DNA of 8,056 nt from an uncultured Planctomycetaceae bacterium (GTDB lineage Bacteria; Planctomycetota; Planctomycetia; Planctomycetales; Planctomycetaceae), in the NCBI GenBank assembly GCA_903921605.1, contig CAIXQV010000862.1:1-8056 (forward strand). The letters run 5' to 3'. The translations under genes were made by a program, and so were the position numbers. Below are positions 6,420 to 8,056 of the stretch, piece after piece. The notes under the pieces are model-generated. The model saw only the letters and a list, made by a program, of their open reading frames with translations. It searched no databases and was not told the DNA's origin. Every line of letters begins with the position of its first letter. The first letter of the stretch is position 1.

Positions 6420-8056
6420 TTAACCTGCACGACGCTGATTCCGAACGGCCGCTTCCGCCGCACGGACCTGCACGAAAAGATCTCGATTGATGTCAAAGCC
6501 CGCAACCGTCACGTTGAAACCGATTTTCTGCGGATAGATAACCAGATGATTGGGAGCCAAAACCTGAACAATCGCCAGGTGGGATTTGATCAACACGGGA
6601 TCAGCGCTCAAATGGAAATCCGTTTCGGCAAACCGAGTCAGCGGGTTTCCTCGTCGACAGTCATAAGCCACATAGACATCAAGACGCGGACAAAGCTCCT
6701 TCAATCCGGCAGACTCTGCGATGCGGAACCCACCTTTGCGACTGTTCAATTTGAATGGTTTTCTGCGCCGCGGTGTCGACGGGCCAGACTTCAGGCGACT
6801 GAAATCAGGAGCTGCCGCTTTGCTGGACATCGCAGCAAAGTTGACGGGGACTCCGACCTGGTTCTTGCCAGCTCCCACAGAAAAGACGTCCAGCAGCAGC
6901 ACGGGATCTTCATCATCGGCCGACTCGACCAGCAGTTGGCAAAGATCAGCCACGGCATTGCGAACAAACCGCAACGTGGCCGCCCCATGCAGATACTTGC
7001 CCTTAAAATGAGATGACTCTTCGCTCCATTCCGTGTGAGCAGGATTCTCTGCATCGCCAAGAAAACCCGTCAGGGCAGGATCTGTGATGGAAACGATCGC
7101 ATGAACATCGCGAATGGGACGCGTGCGAACATCTGAAATCACAATTCCGTCGCGAACGAAAACCGGACGTTTCTGCAGAGAGCCCTCCGCTCGCTCAATA
7201 AAGGCGTCGAAGAAGGTCGTTCGCAGCGCGCCGTCTTTGGGATGCACCGTGACGGGAATTCGCAACGAGACTCTGCCAGCTTCTTTCCATGCGGCCCGAA
7301 GCTGAGACCTCGTGGATTCAGGAACAGAGATCCCGGGTCCGCTGGCTGCAGGCTCCTGAACAAGAGGAACGCAGGGCAGGAGATCATCCTTTTGAGTCAG
7401 CGACCACTTTGTCAGTGTAATCAGAGGACTCATTGACTGCTGCAATGTTCGACTGCAGGTCTTTAAAACGGATTCCAGTGAGCCCGAGTCCAGAACAGAA
7501 CGTACGCCTGCCTCTTCGACGGTTACGACAAGCTGACCGTTCAGAACCGGAAAGAAATAGTCCTGCACGACGGCTTCAATCACAGCCGCACTGGTCCAGC
7601 GTTCGTCACAGTATGGCACAACAAGCGTCAGCCCGGGATCAGCACCGCGTTTCAATCCAAAATCCGCAATGAACTTATTGATGCAGCGTTGATCAGAGAC
7701 AGGCAGAGCAGCCTCGTTACGATCGGGCTTTTTGCCAAACCATCCATCCGGAGTATAACTCTTTTCGCCAACATGATGAGATCTCAGAATCGATTGCCCC
7801 ACGAGCAGACGTTTCTTATCGTCATGACGCACCGTCAGGCCGAAGAAGCTGCGAATGCGACTGCTGCGTGGGAAAACGAATTTCCCCAATCCCCAGCGAC
7901 CACGGCCGCCATCGGTTTTGTTCGACTGTCCTTCAGCTCGGAAGAAGTAGTAGAACGGATTCTTTACACCAGCGACTTCATGGTACTGAGTCACATCGCC
8001 GGTCAGGCCTGTCGTTCCACTGTCTTCGTAGGCAATAAAGCGGCAGGGCTCATCAA
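6420..8056 (-). CDS. GHKL-type ATPase (Hsp90/MutL/MORC-like), 5' end outside window
   Basis: 544 codons are visible. The start lies beyond the right edge, because the frame stays open from 8056 to the stop at 6420-6422. Residues here are numbered from the edge. Evidence for a Bergerat-fold ATPase: FIAYEDSGTTGLTGD (6-20) fits the G1 box (D11, G13, G16), GRWGLGK (52-58) fits the GxxGxG lid box with its following lysine, and GLTLVVPY (141-148) fits the later Gly-Thr strand. The N box with the catalytic Glu/Asn should lie upstream, unseen. Residues about 255-345 may be an S5-like transducer. Highly conserved-looking blocks are GDAENPAHTEW (333-343), FKGKYLHG (350-357) and VAYDCRRGNPL (462-472). 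There is no histidine-kinase H box and no membrane segment, so this is not an ordinary sensor kinase. It is cytoplasmic and precedes the 255-residue gene. GHKL proteins of this type occur in restriction- or defence-like operons, but that role here is inference. Confidence 0.75.
   Translation of the reverse strand, partial: DEPCRFIAYEDSGTTGLTGDVTQYHEVAGVKNPFYYFFRAEGQSNKTDGGRGRWGLGKFVFPRSSRIRSFFGLTVRHDDKKRLLVGQSILRSHHVGEKSYTPDGWFGKKPDRNEAALPVSDQRCINKFIADFGLKRGADPGLTLVVPYCDERWTSAAVIEAVVQDYFFPVLNGQLVVTVEEAGVRSVLDSGSLESVLKTCSRTLQQSMSPLITLTKWSLTQKDDLLPCVPLVQEPAASGPGISVPESTRSQLRAAWKEAGRVSLRIPVTVHPKDGALRTTFFDAFIERAEGSLQKRPVFVRDGIVISDVRTRPIRDVHAIVSITDPALTGFLGDAENPAHTEWSEESSHFKGKYLHGAATLRFVRNAVADLCQLLVESADDEDPVLLLDVFSVGAGKNQVGVPVNFAAMSSKAAAPDFSRLKSGPSTPRRRKPFKLNSRKGGFRIAESAGLKELCPRLDVYVAYDCRRGNPLTRFAETDFHLSADPVLIKSHLAIVQVLAPNHLVIYPQKIGFNVTVAGFDINRDLFVQVRAAEAAVRNQRRAG

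Noticed and set aside
6378..7016. 212-codon open frame on the plus strand
   Set aside because: Antisense to the ATPase gene, whose frame holds conserved blocks; the translation is Arg/His/Gln-rich as expected for a shadow.
6420..8056. Sensor histidine kinase reading of the ATPase
   Set aside because: No H box, no dimerisation helices, no membrane segment, and a long C-terminal region with unrelated conserved-looking blocks.

Overview
The window reads as bacterial chromosome, most likely from the Planctomycetota. This is an inference from protein style: a one-chain LplT/PlsC/Aas fusion, a secreted family-10-type pectate lyase with the WVQPPGTPTVG block, and weak or absent Shine-Dalgarno sequences at two of the three visible starts. 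Base composition is moderately GC-rich. No rRNA, tRNA, transposase, integrase or CRISPR array was seen.

Layout. Positions 1-3188 (minus strand, 3' end beyond the left edge) hold a very long phospholipid-remodelling protein: an MFS lysophospholipid flippase, a PlsC-type acyltransferase and an AMP-forming acyl-ACP synthetase. A 514-base divergent intergenic region (3189-3702) follows, with one short perfect dyad (3531-3545). Positions 3703-5166 (plus) encode a secreted pectate-lyase-like protein. Between this gene and the convergent gene to its right lies a strong inverted repeat (5241-5308). Positions 5433-6200 (minus) encode a 255-residue protein I cannot assign to a family. Upstream of it, across a 219-base gap that holds a diverged half copy of the same repeat, lies a GHKL-type ATPase (6420-8056, minus), whose N-terminus is beyond the right edge.

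How the genes relate. The lipid fusion gene and the pectate lyase are divergent and need not be functionally linked: one acts in the inner membrane on lysophospholipid repair, the other outside the cytoplasm on plant or algal pectin-like polymers. The two right-hand minus-strand genes are co-oriented and form the only candidate system here: a GHKL (Hsp90/MutL/MORC-like) ATPase followed by an unassigned partner. In other bacteria such ATPases occur in restriction- or defence-like operons, but no nuclease, helicase or methylase is visible in this window. The role is therefore open and depends on the genes beyond 8056.
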